A stretch of 64,000 bases of DNA from Cliona cf. orientalis (GCA_963930775.1 OZ005703.1:6696001-6760000), one strand, 5' to 3'. Counted from the first letter of the stretch, positions 1 through 11,432 are shown. Program-made: numbers and translations. The notes: generated from the letters alone by a model not told the origin.

Positions 1-1298
1 TTGCTATGTCTTTCCCTGTTCCATATGTTAAGTTATCTGTACATGATGTAGATTCAATTAATGACACACTGGTATGAATAGTTCCAAAGATGGCCACTCT
101 ATTATTGTTATTTCCTAAGAGCTAAATACCATCATGATAAACAAGAAGTCATGTGCACGTAGTATTTGCATAATTTCATGGAGGTGCTTACCTAATCCGA
201 TGTCATTCCTCACTGTTGAGTGCTTGCCTCCTGCACCAGTCTTTCTACGCCTCATCAGAAAGAGTGCTACGACCACCGCAACAGCCACACCCATCACCAG
301 GACAACCAGGAGTACAATAGCAATGCCTACTATGGCTCCAGGCCCAAAGCCACTCCCTCCATCGATACCTATTGTTGATTATTTCTATGATTGTGCATGA
401 CTCCATCACATCCTATTCTCACCTTGATTTTCTGCCTGGGTTGTCACACCTTGAATATCTGTGGTTGTTACAGGTGCTGTAGTGGGCATAGGTTCTGGTG
501 CTGTATTACATAATAATAATATGATTAGGTCATAGATAGCTACTTTATGCAGTTGTTTTTTTTTTTTTACCAGGTTCAATGTTGGCATAGATGTGCAGCC
601 TCCTGTTATTTTGTACTCGAAGAACACTACTGGGGATATTAGAGGGTATGATATCCATGATAGTGCAGTCGACCTCATCAGATGGATCACCAACATCAAC
701 TCGCAATAGTGACTCTCCGCTCACATCACCAACAACGTTTAATTGCTGTCTCTCAAAGCTATCAGCATCTTGAGGATCAAAGACACAAGCACCTATGATA
801 TCTCCATCTAGTATAGTCAGTGGTGAGTCGCCAACATCTATAATATCAGTGTAGCAATTGAAGCCCGCTTGATTCTGTCCATCAGCATCATCACCACTGC
901 CATTGGTTGTTCTCACAGCTCTGAACGTCTCCGATACTCGCTCATAAGATTCATCTCCCATTCTTTGATAAACGGCATATGTAGCCCAGTAACTGAATAC
1001 CGCGGAGTCAATACGTCCATAGTAGCACACCGTCCAATTTGTGATTGTTCCATTACAAGTGGCTGGATTGTTTACGTCCAAGTAGAATCGTTGATCAGTT
1101 CTATCATTCCCTTCACTGTCATCATTTTTTCCAATGGTACAAGTCTGACCCGATCCCCGCGACACGAGGCGGATAACCGCTACATGCATGCACAAGAGAA
1201 AATTATTTCAATTACATACAACTATCCAATGAATTTAGCTGTCACTTACCCACAAACAGAACGAGCGCTACGGTACAAATTTCTTTCCTCGACGCCAT
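1..1298 (-). CDS. Gene A: 5' part of a receptor tyrosine kinase (continues past left edge)
   Basis: Five exons are inside the window: 1250-1298 (signal peptide starting MASRKE), 571-1179 (ectodomain), 423-500 (Pro/Thr linker), 192-368 (Gly-rich stalk, one transmembrane helix, then RRRKTG stop-transfer) and 1-36 (first juxtamembrane exon, cut by the edge). Intron phases match those of gene D, whose corresponding exons lead into a kinase, so the kinase exons are expected left of base 1. The ectodomain has the family signature (NPATCNGTITNW, CYYG, YWATYAVY, GFNCYTD, GACVFDP, RRLHIYAN). It is almost identical to that of gene B. Role inferred: plasma-membrane receptor with an extracellular ligand-binding module and a cytoplasmic Tyr kinase. 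Splice sites and exon phases are read directly; the kinase is inferred from paralogy. Confidence 0.8.
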
Positions 1299-1358
1299 TA
1301 TTCTTTGCAGGGGTTATGGCCTCGGCGCGGATATTACGTTAAGCCAGCCACGCCCCTG

Positions 1359-1383
1359 CATACGCATGCACGTGAGATCCGGA
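1359..1383 (-). promoter_or_regulatory. Conserved upstream block of gene A
   Basis: A block reading CATACGCATGCACGTGAGAT followed by CCGGA lies about 60-85 bp upstream of the gene A start codon. Near-identical blocks sit in the same place before genes B, C and D. It contains an NRF-1-like GCATGC core, a CACGTG E-box and an ETS-like CCGGA. Conservation may reflect only recent duplication. The factor assignments are inference. Confidence 0.4.
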
Positions 1384-2640
1384 CGCAGCCTAGCTAAATA
1401 TGGCATATCGTGTGCCACGCAGATTTATTAAAGTTTACGTAGCTACATGTGCACCAGTCTCGTCATGATACTGTTTTATTTTATAATTTTATTGCAATTG
1501 AAACTTTAATACATGCATGATAACCTCAAAGGGTTTTCACTACAAGATTCAGTGGCAAACACAAAAGCAATCTTTTGTACAACCCGTACGGGCAAGGATG
1601 GGGCTAATAGGGATTTGACTTTTTCTAAAAACAAATGCCCCCCTCCCACAGGGGCAATATTTTTGAGTCAAACACTAGTCTAAATTGTTTCCTTTCATGC
1701 AGTGTATTCTTTAGGCGATTTTCTGATTTATACCAGTTAGCTCCAATGTTAGCTCAAAGATTTATGAAAATCAAAGCCTCACCCCTAGGATGAGGTCAAT
1801 TCCCCCCAACAATCCCCTATGCCCGTACAGGGGGTAGTGGGGCATATTAAATATTGACAGGTGCATAATGCTATGTGAGATGAGGAGGAAAATGAGTGTA
1901 GCTACACAAGAAGATACTAATAAGTTAGGATTCCTCGTCTTCATAGCTAAGTTCATGTTATTATGTAGACCTGTAGCCTTATAATAGTATCGATCTATAA
2001 CCACAAAATTACCCCGTGCGCATGCGCAAGGGGTAAAGTAATCTCGTTGTCGTTGTTGCGAGCACAAAAATCGCCATATCTCGAGATGTAGATTTCTAAG
2101 CAACTCGTGAGCACAACGAATCAATCGAATTCGGCGAAAAATTGGCTTCAGTATGCGTCAAATCGACGGACACGGTCCACGGGCATCATAAATAGCAGTG
2201 CCTCCAAGTATACGGATGAATTCTGACCATAAATACTGAGAAAATTTCAAAAATACTGAAAACTGGGGGAATTCATTACATACATGATATATGGAGCTCT
2301 TTGTAAAATACTGAAAAATGGGAATATTTATAGATCTACTGAAAGATAGGAGAATAGCTTGGAGGCACTGAAATAGTGCCTCTTTGTTGGCTAACGTAGC
2401 CACGCCTATCGACAGCGCCTACTCAATGCATAATGCATGCCCACTGCTCATGCGCACAACTTAAGTAGCCAAGAATAATTATTATGACTGGTAAAGATCG
2501 TCGACATTAATAATGTTCTTGAAATTCTATAGTCTATCCAAATCCACTGACGGAGCCGGCTGAAATCTGCAGCCCTATGGAACCAAAAATACAATGTAAG
2601 CTTAAGACGGCTAAACTATTGGAAGTATATTTTTTTTATT
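1384..2640. repeat. Gene-free stretch with a dispersed repeat (about 2010-2505)
   Basis: No convincing gene is visible. From about 2010 to 2505 the sequence matches, in inverse orientation, the stretch at about 34960-35330: shared landmarks are TTACCCC next to GCGCATGCGC, CGACAACGA runs, GATTGATTCGTTGTG, GTCGATTTGACGCA and GTCGATAGGCGTGGCTA. The copies differ by indels, as expected of an old dispersed element. No coding capacity was seen, so I cannot place it in a superfamily. Confidence 0.5.
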
Positions 2641-3785
2641 TTTTTTTTTTATAATACATTTATGCATACATACAGACGACAAATTGCGAAAATGAAGGAT
2701 GCATGCATAGGGTACATAAATAGTGTCTTAAATATACACTAATATAAATATGTACCCGAAAAGACTAAAGAGTCAATAGTTTTTTTGTTTTTTTTCTATA
2801 ATACTTTATGCAACACATAGGTATGCAGTGGATACATAGATAGTTAAGACAACTAATCAAGTATGTACCCAGAAACTATGTAAAGGTATAATAAAACGAA
2901 AAGAAAAGCAGACACACAAGTTAATTATGAGGCATTGAAATGCTATTTTTGAAAGACGCGAGAGTCTGCATTGTGACCTGATCTTCGTTGAGCAAATTCC
3001 ACGCTCGGATTGATAGTTATGAGTGATATGATCAACATGGGACCAGTAATTACGTTTGAAGGACAACAGAGAGGGGGATGATGTAATTTCATATGGTAAT
3101 GAGTTCCACTGTGAAATAGTACGAGGGAAGAATGAATGGTAGAGAATATCAGTGCGAGCATACTGCTGAGCCAGATGCCTGGCTTCCTGTGAACGTGTGG
3201 AGTATGCATTTGAGTACTTGGAGACTGGAGCATTTGGAAATATACAGCATCCCCACACGATTTTAAATAAATGGCTCAGGCTCAAGTACTGCCTGCGTTC
3301 ATCCAAGTTGGGTAGTTGGTATTGGCTCCAGACATAACTTGACAAGTTGTAGATTTAGCTCCATTTAAAACTACAAACTGTTTCCTATTAGTTAGGTAGG
3401 AGCAGATCCACCTCAAGATGTGACTGTTAAGATCAATAGACTGAAGTTTATGAATCAAAGCTTTGTGTGGCACAGAGTCGAATGCTTTTTTTAAATCAAA
3501 AAAGACAGCACAGATCTCTTTTCCTTGATCAATGGCTTCAGACCAGCTGTGCACTACATCCAACAGAGCTGATACTGTTGATTTACCTGATTGAAAGCCC
3601 CACTGCTCAGGGGTAATTGGATTGTTGATGTCGAGGTGGTCAGTGATAAGCTTGTGTATATGCCTTTCAAGAAGCTTGCTGAGAATGGGTAGCAGCGAGA
3701 TTGGTCTGTAGTTTGAGACGCTGTTGTGTTTGGATCCTTTGGGAATGGGAACAATTGAGGAGATTTTCCAGGCTTCAGGAATGGT
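2620..3785 (-). mobile_element. Truncated, internally deleted non-LTR retrotransposon (LINE) with two 3' tails
   Basis: On the minus strand, 3785-3282 encodes the reverse-transcriptase core in one frame: a VPIPKGSK-SNYRPISLL block (RT motif 1), GFQSGKST, then AVFFDLKKAFDSVPH, which carries the first catalytic Asp. Soon after the LNGAKSTT-VMSGA block the frame breaks, and the sequence joins the LINE C-terminal part (about 3340-2880) with the typical RTD-FFPRTI-WNSLP pattern. The YADD catalytic region is missing, so the copy is dead. The style resembles the CR1/L2/Jockey group. An A-rich tail (T run on plus) lies at 2779-2797. A second similar 3' segment with its own T run follows at about 2620-2770. 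Confidence 0.85.
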
Positions 3786-3840
3786 ACCAGTTCGAATAGA
3801 TGTATTATTATTCGAATAGATGTATTATTAAAATATTATA

Positions 3841-4035
3841 TCAGTTCATATCTCCTAGTAGTCTAGATCTGGTGCAGAGAGAGTGCTTTTGTCACTGGGA
3901 CCTCCGGTAGCTATGACATTGTACAAGCAGAATTTCCACTAATTTTCTGAAATTCACAAAATTATAGTCATGCACACAAAAGCAATTCTATAGATTGCGC
4001 AATGTGTGCGCGGGGTATGTGCTCTACAGAGCTCT
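3841..4035. repeat. Dispersed repeat, copy 1
   Basis: This stretch matches 34680-34862 in inverse orientation: GATTGCGCAATGTG, GGGGTATGTGCTCTACAGAG and AAATTCACAAAATTATAG are shared, then the two diverge by small indels. Both lie outside coding exons. No open frame is visible. Its class is unknown. Confidence 0.55.
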
Positions 4036-4156
4036 AGTTTAAACAATGGCATACATAGTAATATGGAGTAAAGTGAGCATGATGTCAAAATAATGATAAG
4101 CAATCCAGGAAATACTAACAAAATTTAATGTAATCATTTGTATCTTGTATCTTCAG

Positions 4157-7100
4157 CTAGTATACTGTTCCATTAGATATGATATATTCATATTCATCTT
4201 GACTTTCAGCACCTTGATGCACATGCATATGATCAAGAGATTCATAAGCAACATTTGGTGAGAGTACTACTTTGGTTGACTCGTATGCAACATTCTGTTC
4301 AAGATTAACTCTTTCTTCACATGGCTTCTGTGCTTCCGAATTATTATGAGATTCATAAGCAACATTTGGTGAGACTACAACCTCGGTTGACTTGTTAGCA
4401 ACATTCTGCTGTGCTTCCAGGTCATGAGATTCATAAACAACATTTGGTGAGAGTACAACCTTGGTTTGCTCGTATGCAACGTTCTGTTCAAGACTTACTC
4501 CTTCTTTGTATGGCTGCTGTGCTTCCAAATCGACATGTGATGAATAAGAGGACCTGTAAGCTACGTTCTCTATCATGGTACTGATATCTGGTTCTTCATG
4601 AAAAACTTCTTTTGCACTTAACACTGCAGGAGAGCTACCCCCGGTAGTGCCTGATTGTAGCACCTCGGTTAATGTTGTCTGAGTTTCCTCCATTGTATCA
4701 TACAGCACAGACGAAGGCTGATCGTGTGAGCACCCATTCTCAGTATGATGTTCTATGATTGTTACCTCCTCATTTGTCTCAGGCATATGACTAATGGTAG
4801 GTTGAGACTCGCTAATGGTGTCATATAGAATAGCTGTTAATGGTTGATCTTCAGTGGACTGATTTTCAGCAGTATCATTTAATTTAGTGATTAGATACTC
4901 ATCATTCTTATTTTCAATGTCGGTTTCAGGTGAAGGTTGTGAAGTTGAGTAATAATCGATATCCTCATTTTTATACTGCCCAGCGTACGCAACATTAGAT
5001 GTTAAGTTGAAAGCTTTTTGCCTACGTTTGAGATACAGCACCACTGATAGGACTACCATTAGTATTACTATACATAATAATAAGATGAGCACTCCACTTG
5101 TTGATCCTGCCATAGTAGCGATCAGGGACCCCATATTGCTAGACTCTTGATCTGCTTCTAGATTATAAATTAGATTGAATACACTTAGTGACTGATGGCA
5201 TTGACATGGATGCCGGTGTAGTAGAGAAATGGGCCCGGGTCCCCCGGTCCCATATCTCTAGTGATATACGCCCCCAGGCCTCATATCGCTAGAGATATGC
5301 GACCCCGTACCAGGTACTATATCAGGGCCCGCGTAGGGATATGCACCCCCTCCTCCACTTCCCCCAGCTCCAGAATCATATTATTGCTGCTTCTTGTCAC
5401 TTGTTTGCAGATCAGCAAGTTTCTGATGACTCTAGCAGGTAATGTTAGCTACTCAGTTACAATGATGATCGTTGCCTCTCCGCCGCACGGTGATTGAATC
5501 AAGCCACACCCCTTCGACATACGATAACTCGGAGAAGTCAGTTCCCATTGTGAAGTAGAGCTTCTCAGTCTTTTTTTCTAGTCCCATGAAGTCAGACCCC
5601 TATTCGAGTATCTGGACTCTATACAGTCTCGTATTAAAAAACGCTCTATAACAATTATAATTTATCTCGATTGCTTTGCGCAGCGTACATAAATTAATAA
5701 AATTGCACATCAAATAATTAATTTTAGTAGACTACCATCGACCCTGGCTCGTTCTGGCTCACGATTAAAGGCATTGTTCCACTATATATACAGCCGATTA
5801 CATTCGTGAAAATAGGGCGTGGCAGAACGGTCGGCGTACACCACACTACATCAAAGATGATCGAAGGTTTGCTACAGTGAATTGTGCAAGTTATGGCCAC
5901 GACGCTCGTGCTGTAAGCGACGAAGCGAGTATGAGGACAGCCGTGGACGCTGTTACTACGCCTTCCTAAGGCGCTTCGTCACACATAGGGCTAGGGGGTC
6001 CATATCACTGGGAGGGTCCAAACCTCTAGATATATATAGGGCCCCTGGGGGACCCATACCGCTAGCGATATGGGGGTACGGGGGGCCCATTTCACGGGGG
6101 GTACCATATCGCTCCTATACCCGGTATAATACTATGAACAATAGTGGCCTGAAGATCATCATAACAAATTTATATAATGTCATGTAGAGAAGTGTATATA
6201 CATGCATATTAAAATTGATGAGAGAAAGCCCACTGATTTAAGGTATACATTCTTAACTAATGTTCCAGGAAATGTGAATTAAGTTGGGAATCTCGAATAT
6301 TCAAAAATGGGATTTCTATATATGCCATTGCCTAATGAGTTTAGAAAAGATGCGTAATATAATAATATTATTATGCACCCTTGATGTCTCTATGGTAGTG
6401 TGTATAGCTAGTTAATGGTAAGTTGATAAATTAATCTGTGCATCAGAATAAATATGAAGTCTTAGTATGCACCCTTGATGTCTCCATGGTAGTGTGTATA
6501 GCTAGTTAATGGTAAGTTGATGAATTAATCTGTGCATCAGAATAAATATGAATAGGCCTACTGGCTATTAATTTTAATTTCAGAATGATCATGAATCCAA
6601 TAACAATTAATGCCCACTATGGCTCCAGGCCCAAGGCCACCAGGAGATGGTGACTCATTACTCCCTCCATCATTACCCCCTGTTGATTATTAAATTTTAA
6701 AATTTGTGATTGTGCATGACTCCACCACATCCTATTCTCACCTTGAATATCTGCCTGGGTTGTTACACCTTGAATATCTGTGGTTGTTACAGGTGCTGTA
6801 GTGGGCATAGGTTCTGGTGCTGTATTACATACTGATAAAAATATATTTGGTCATAGATAGCTACTTTATGCAGTTGTTGTTTTCTTACCAGTTTCAATGT
6901 TGGCATAGATGTGCAGCCTCCTATTATTTTGTACTCGAAGAACACTACTGGGGATATTAGAGGGTATGATATCCATGATAGTGCAGTCAACCTCATCAGA
7001 TGGATCACCAACATCAACTCGCAATAGTGACTCTCCGCTCACATCACCAACAACGTTTAATTGCTGTTTCTCAAAGCTATCAGCATCTTGAGGATCAAAG

Positions 7101-7616
7101 ACACAAGCACCTATGATATCTCCATCTAGTATAGTCAGTGGTGAGTCGCCAACATCTATAGAGTCAGTGTAGCAATTGAAGCCCGATTGATTCTGTCCAT
7201 CAGCATCATCACCACTGCCATTGGTTGTTCTCACAGCTCTGAACGTCTCCGATACTCGCTCATAAGATTCATCTCCCACTCTTTGATAAACGGCATATGT
7301 AGCCCAGTAGCTGAATACCGCGGAGTCAATACGTCCATAGTAGCACACCGTCCAATTTGTGATTGTTCCATTACAAGTGGCTGGATTGTTTACGTCCAAG
7401 TAGAATCGTTGATCAGTTCTATCATTCCCTTCACTGTCATCATTTTTTCCAATGGTACAAGTCTGACCCGATCCCCGCGACACGAGGCAGATAACCGCTA
7501 CATACATGCACAAGAGAAAATTATTTCAATTACATACAACTATCCAATGAATTTAGCTGTCACTTACCCACAAACAGAACGAGCGCTACGGTACAAATTT
7601 CTTTCCTCGACGCCAT
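4157..7616 (-). CDS. Gene B: kinase-less receptor with RTK-type ectodomain and multi-NVxY tail
   Basis: Exons are 7568-7616, 6889-7497, 6742-6819 and 4157-5157, which sum to 579 codons. The order is signal peptide, ectodomain almost identical to gene A, Pro/Thr linker, then a single exon with a transmembrane helix (about GVLILLLCIVILMVVLSVV), KRRQK stop-transfer and a cytoplasmic tail of about 270 residues. The tail has about eight NVxY-type repeats (NVAYAGQ, NVAYRSS, NVAYEQT, NVVYESH, a mutated NVANKST, NVAYESH, NVAYEST, NVAYESL) and ends DEYEYIISNGTVY. NxxY can act as a PTB-domain or phospho-Tyr docking site. ILYDTI and VAYESL fit the ITIM consensus. No kinase exon lies between linker and tail. 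Inferred role: a decoy, inhibitory or adaptor partner of the linked RTKs. Confidence 0.8.
5215..6132. mobile_element. About 0.9-kb insertion in the gene B intron (inverted-repeat, GGGCCC/ATATCGCTA-rich)
   Basis: The matching intron of gene C (around 9905-9940) runs straight from a GCTGGATGC context into ACAATAGTGGC, whereas gene B has about 920 bp between the same landmarks. That is an empty-site comparison. Both ends carry inverted GAAATGGGCCC followed by repeated C-rich blocks alternating with ATATCGCTAGAGATAT-like palindromes (about 5230-5345 and 5990-6125). No transposase is visible, so this is probably non-autonomous. Exact ends are uncertain by about 10 bp. Confidence 0.65.
6609..6690 (-). 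pseudogene. Relic of an RTK transmembrane exon inside gene B
   Basis: Between the linker exon and the tail exon, the minus strand still reads the Gly-rich start of the RTK transmembrane exon (GGLGPGAIVG, as in genes A and D). It stops before the hydrophobic helix, where unrelated sequence begins. This suggests gene B once had the RTK-type transmembrane exon and later switched to the NVxY tail exon. Confidence 0.7.
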
Positions 7617-7698
7617 TATTCTTTGCAGGGAATTAGACTGTGGATGAACTTAATATTGGCCTCGGCGCGGATATTACGTTGCGCCAGCCACGCCCCTA

Positions 7699-7723
7699 CA
7701 TACGCATGCACGTGAGATCCGGA
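7699..7723 (-). promoter_or_regulatory. Conserved upstream block of gene B
   Basis: Essentially the same GCATGCACGTGAGATCCGGA block as upstream of gene A, about 85-105 bp before the gene B start codon. It has NRF-1-like, E-box and ETS-like cores. Function is inferred only from its repeated position. Confidence 0.4.
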
Positions 7724-8132
7724 TGCAGCCAACTACATAACAGTTGAGAGTGCTGCCAAGGAGTTTGTGAGAGAGGGCCTAGCGCCTCCAGCCTACAATT
7801 AACATGTGCATTAATTTAATCAAATTTAATATAATAATTTTATTACACTCTTTCGTATGCAATTGAAAACAACCTCGATTTGAAAGGATTTTTTTTTCAG
7901 TGGCAAAGGAAAAGTAATCTTTTGTATAAATAATGTCATGTTTACATGAGATAAGAATGAAAAATGAGTATAATTATACACAGGAAGAAGTTTATGTAGC
8001 TACCTGTAGTCGCTATTTCCACAATATTAAAACATAGAGTAAAGTGGGCGTGTTAATAAAATAGCAATTCAGGAAATACTAGAACTGTTACTATACGAAT
8101 CATTCATATCCTCAGCAGCTGCTACTGTTCCA

Positions 8133-11100
8133 TTAGATATCATATTCATCTTGACTTTCGGCACCTTGGTGCACATGATCATGAGATTCATAAGCAACAT
8201 TTGGTGAGAGTACAACCTTGGTTGGCTTGTATGCAACGTTCTGTTCAAGACTTACACCTTCTTCACATGGCTTCTGTGCTTCCAAATAGATAGGTGGTAG
8301 CTGGTTTACAGCAGTATCATTAGTGATTAGGCACTCATCATTTTTGTTTTCAATATCAGTTTCAGGTGAAAGCTGAGGGATTGAGTAATAGTCAATATCC
8401 TCATTTTTACACTGGCCAGCATATGCAACATTAGATGTTAAGTTAAAAGCTTTTTGCCTGCGTTTGAGATACATCACCACTGATACAACTACTATTAGTG
8501 ATACTAATAATAATATCAAGATGAACACTCCACTTGTTGATCCTGCTATTGTAGCAATCAGAGACCCCATAGACTCTTGATCTGCTTCTAAGTTGGAAAA
8601 AAATTATTGCTGGTACTCATGACATAGTAATAATATTAATTAATCACACATGCACTTAAGAGTACAATTAGGGCAAGTAATCAGTACTCTTACGTGTATA
8701 CGAGTACAGTCAGTATAATACGAGGTATAATATAGCTAATAGTATGAGTGACAGCGAGTGCTATTTGGCTGTATGAGTACATCACATTGTAAGAGTACTA
8801 TTGCTGCCTTAATTTACGAAGATTAAAGTGTGTGGTTAATAGTATAGAATATATTATCTCCCCAGTAGCAATTTACTTTTCTGTGGTTATGAGGTAATTA
8901 TAGTGTAATTATGATGAAACCTATGGTGTAATCTATGAGGTAATTATGACAAAATTCAGGGCCTCGCTGGAGCCTTTCTGAGACTTGAAAATCAGTAAAT
9001 ATGTAGAGTATCTTACGCGTGTATCCAGCGAATAGATTACAAGCTGAGCGCTACTTTCTCTGAGAAGTACTGTTGGCTGAACTTCACGTGTTTTCTTGGC
9101 TTACGTAATGCCATGGATAAATAAAGCTAGCCTTGCGCTATATATAGCACGCATCACTACCACGAGGGGCTGGCCCGCGCGCGACTGCAGCAGTGTGACC
9201 AACCTGAACTTCGGAAGGAATACTGTGTTGTCGAGTTCGTCTCTGTGATTGAAGCATCGAAACTTGTCACTATCAAGGTTGAGAGTCGATCTTAGACGCC
9301 ATCTCCATGATTTCTGGGGCCAGCATCGATCGATGTATACGCATTCTATTGACGACCTTTTACCACATGCACCATTATACTGTGCAGCTACTGGGGAGAT
9401 GGTCAAGGGTTCATATGAATCATAATTTTATGTAATGCAGCACCAGAATCAACAACTACTACAGCACATAGCTACTGCAAGCAATACCGTGATACCAGAT
9501 TCTTAATGGTAAAGATGTTATGGCATTCCAGAATTGATGTTGCATAATATTATATAAACAGATGGTGATATGATTTTCATGCTACATGTCAAACGTGACA
9601 ATGTCATTTATGGTCTATATATGTATGAAGTCATAATAATTAGCTATAATAGTTATTATGATAGTATTCTTGCTGTATAATAGTATAGTGATTACAGTCA
9701 CAATACATTACTCCCATAGGCAAGAGTACGGATTACAGCTGTAATTGTACTCTAACTTACTCTGTAATCGGTACTCCATGCTATAGCCTAGTGCAAAATG
9801 TATGGTAGAGTCAGTTTGATGGGGGAAATTTGAGTTTGGGATAGGAAATCCCAGGACACCCCACCCTCTAGATCAGTATATGAAACACTGCACTGATGAC
9901 ATTGACATGCTGGATGCTGAATAACAATAGTGGCTTCATAGTGAATAAATGTTTATATATGAGGGAGGGTATATATAGCTACGGGCCTATTGAAATTGAT
10001 GAGAGGAAATCCACTGATTTAAGGTACACATTTTTAACTAATGTTCCAGAAAATGTGAATTAAGTTGGGAATCTTGAGTATTCAAAAATGGGAAGCCCTC
10101 AGGCACTCCGTAGAACCCTCGCTTCGCTCGGGTTCTACATGAGTACCTTCACTCTTCTAAATAATCACGTAGAACCTAGTAACCACGGTCTAACTATTAA
10201 TATAGCTACACCCTTGATGTCTCCATGGCAGTGTGTTACGGTATAATAGTTCATGGTGAGTCAATAAATTAATCTATGTATCAGAATAAATAATAATGAT
10301 TCAGAAGTCTTAGTATTAATTTTAATTTCAGGATGATCATGAATCCAATCACAATGCTCACTATGGCTCCAGGCCCAAGGTCACCAGGAGATGATGACAC
10401 ATTACTGTTGATTATTATGATTATGCACAACTCCACCACATCCCATTCTCACCTTGATTATCTGCCTGGGTTATTACACCTTGAATATCTGTGGTTGTTA
10501 CAGGTGCTGTAGTGGGCACAGGTTCTGGAGCTGCATTACATAATATTAGTATGATTAGGTCATAGATATCTACTTTATGCTGTTGTTATTTTCTTACCAG
10601 GCTCAACGTTAGCATAGATGTGCAACCTCCTGTTATTTTGGCGTCGAAGATCTGTTAGTCGAATACTGGAGGGTATGTCATCCATAGTGCAGTTGACATC
10701 AATATCAGCTCGCAATAGTGACTCTCCTTGGCCTGCCGATACTTCACCAACAATGTTCAACTCACGTCTGGCAATGATATCACCATCTTCAGGATCAAAG
10801 ACACACGCACCTGTGATGTCTCCAGATCGTATCGTCAGTGGTGAGTCACCAGCGTCTATAGAGTCAGTGTAGCAATTGAAGCCTATTTCATTCAGTCCGT
10901 CCGCACCATCAAGAAAGCCAGTCAGAGTGGTTGTTCTCACAGCTCTGAACAGTTCTGATACTTTCACATAGGATTCATCTTCCCCAGAGCCCATTCTTCG
11001 ATAAACAGCATAAGTAGCCCAGTAACTGTTGAGCCCAGAGTTTGAGCGTCCATAGTAGCACACCCTCCAACTTGTGATGGTTCCATTACAAGTGGCTGGA

Positions 11101-11317
11101 TTGTTTACATCCAAATAAAATCGTTGATCGGTTCTCGCACCCAGCGCACTGTCATCGTTTCTTCCAATGGTGCAGGTCTGACCCGACACGCTGCAGACAA
11201 CCGCTAGATACATGCATGCACAAGAGGAAATTATTTCAATTACATCAATGAATTTAGCTGTCACTTACCCACAAACAGAGCGGGCGCTACGGTACTAATT
11301 TCTTTTCTCGACACCAT
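8133..11317 (-). CDS. Gene C: kinase-less receptor with short NVxY tail
   Basis: Exons are 11269-11317 (MVSRKEISTVAPALF), 10598-11203 (ectodomain), 10453-10530 (linker) and 8133-8587 (transmembrane plus tail), which sum to 396 codons. The ectodomain has the family signature but differs from A and B throughout (GARTDQRFYLD, GACVFDPEDGD). The tail is about 100 residues with NVAYAGQ, NVAYKPT and NVAYESH. Compared with genes B and E, the region before the stop has lost 8 and 5 bases respectively, so the tail ends DEYDI instead of DEYEYISNGTV. The 1.86-kb intron at 8588-10452 holds no gene. It contains a relic transmembrane exon at 10354-10415 and a CTCGCTTCGCTCGGG hairpin near 10110. Confidence 0.78.
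10354..10415 (-). pseudogene. Relic of an RTK transmembrane exon inside gene C
   Basis: The minus strand again shows the start of the Gly-rich RTK exon (GPGAIVS) and then loses similarity before the membrane helix. It occupies the same intron position as the relic in gene B, so the loss predates the B/C split. Confidence 0.6.
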
Positions 11318-11409
11318 TATTTCTATGCAGGGAATTGGACTGGACACGGGTGCTGTGGGTTTAGTGTGGCCTCGGCAGCGGATGTTTCGTTACGCCAGCC
11401 ACGCCCCTA

Positions 11410-11432
11410 CATACGCATGTGCGTGAGATCTG
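11410..11432 (-). promoter_or_regulatory. Conserved upstream block of gene C
   Basis: CATACGCATGTGCGTGAGAT followed by CTGA: a diverged copy of the block seen before A, B and D, about 95-115 bp upstream of the start codon. The ETS-like core is lost here. Confidence 0.35.

Noticed and set aside
869..1342. Plus-strand open frame opposite the gene A ectodomain (also 7187-7636)
   Set aside because: Shadow frame. The minus frame has the conserved domain and splice sites, and the plus protein has no features.
5261..6187. Short plus-strand open frames in the gene B intron
   Set aside because: They run through the palindromic repeat arrays of the inserted element, and the peptides look non-biological.
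9101..9406. 101-codon minus-strand open frame in the gene C intron
   Set aside because: No domain, signal or splice support, and composition resembles the surrounding intron.
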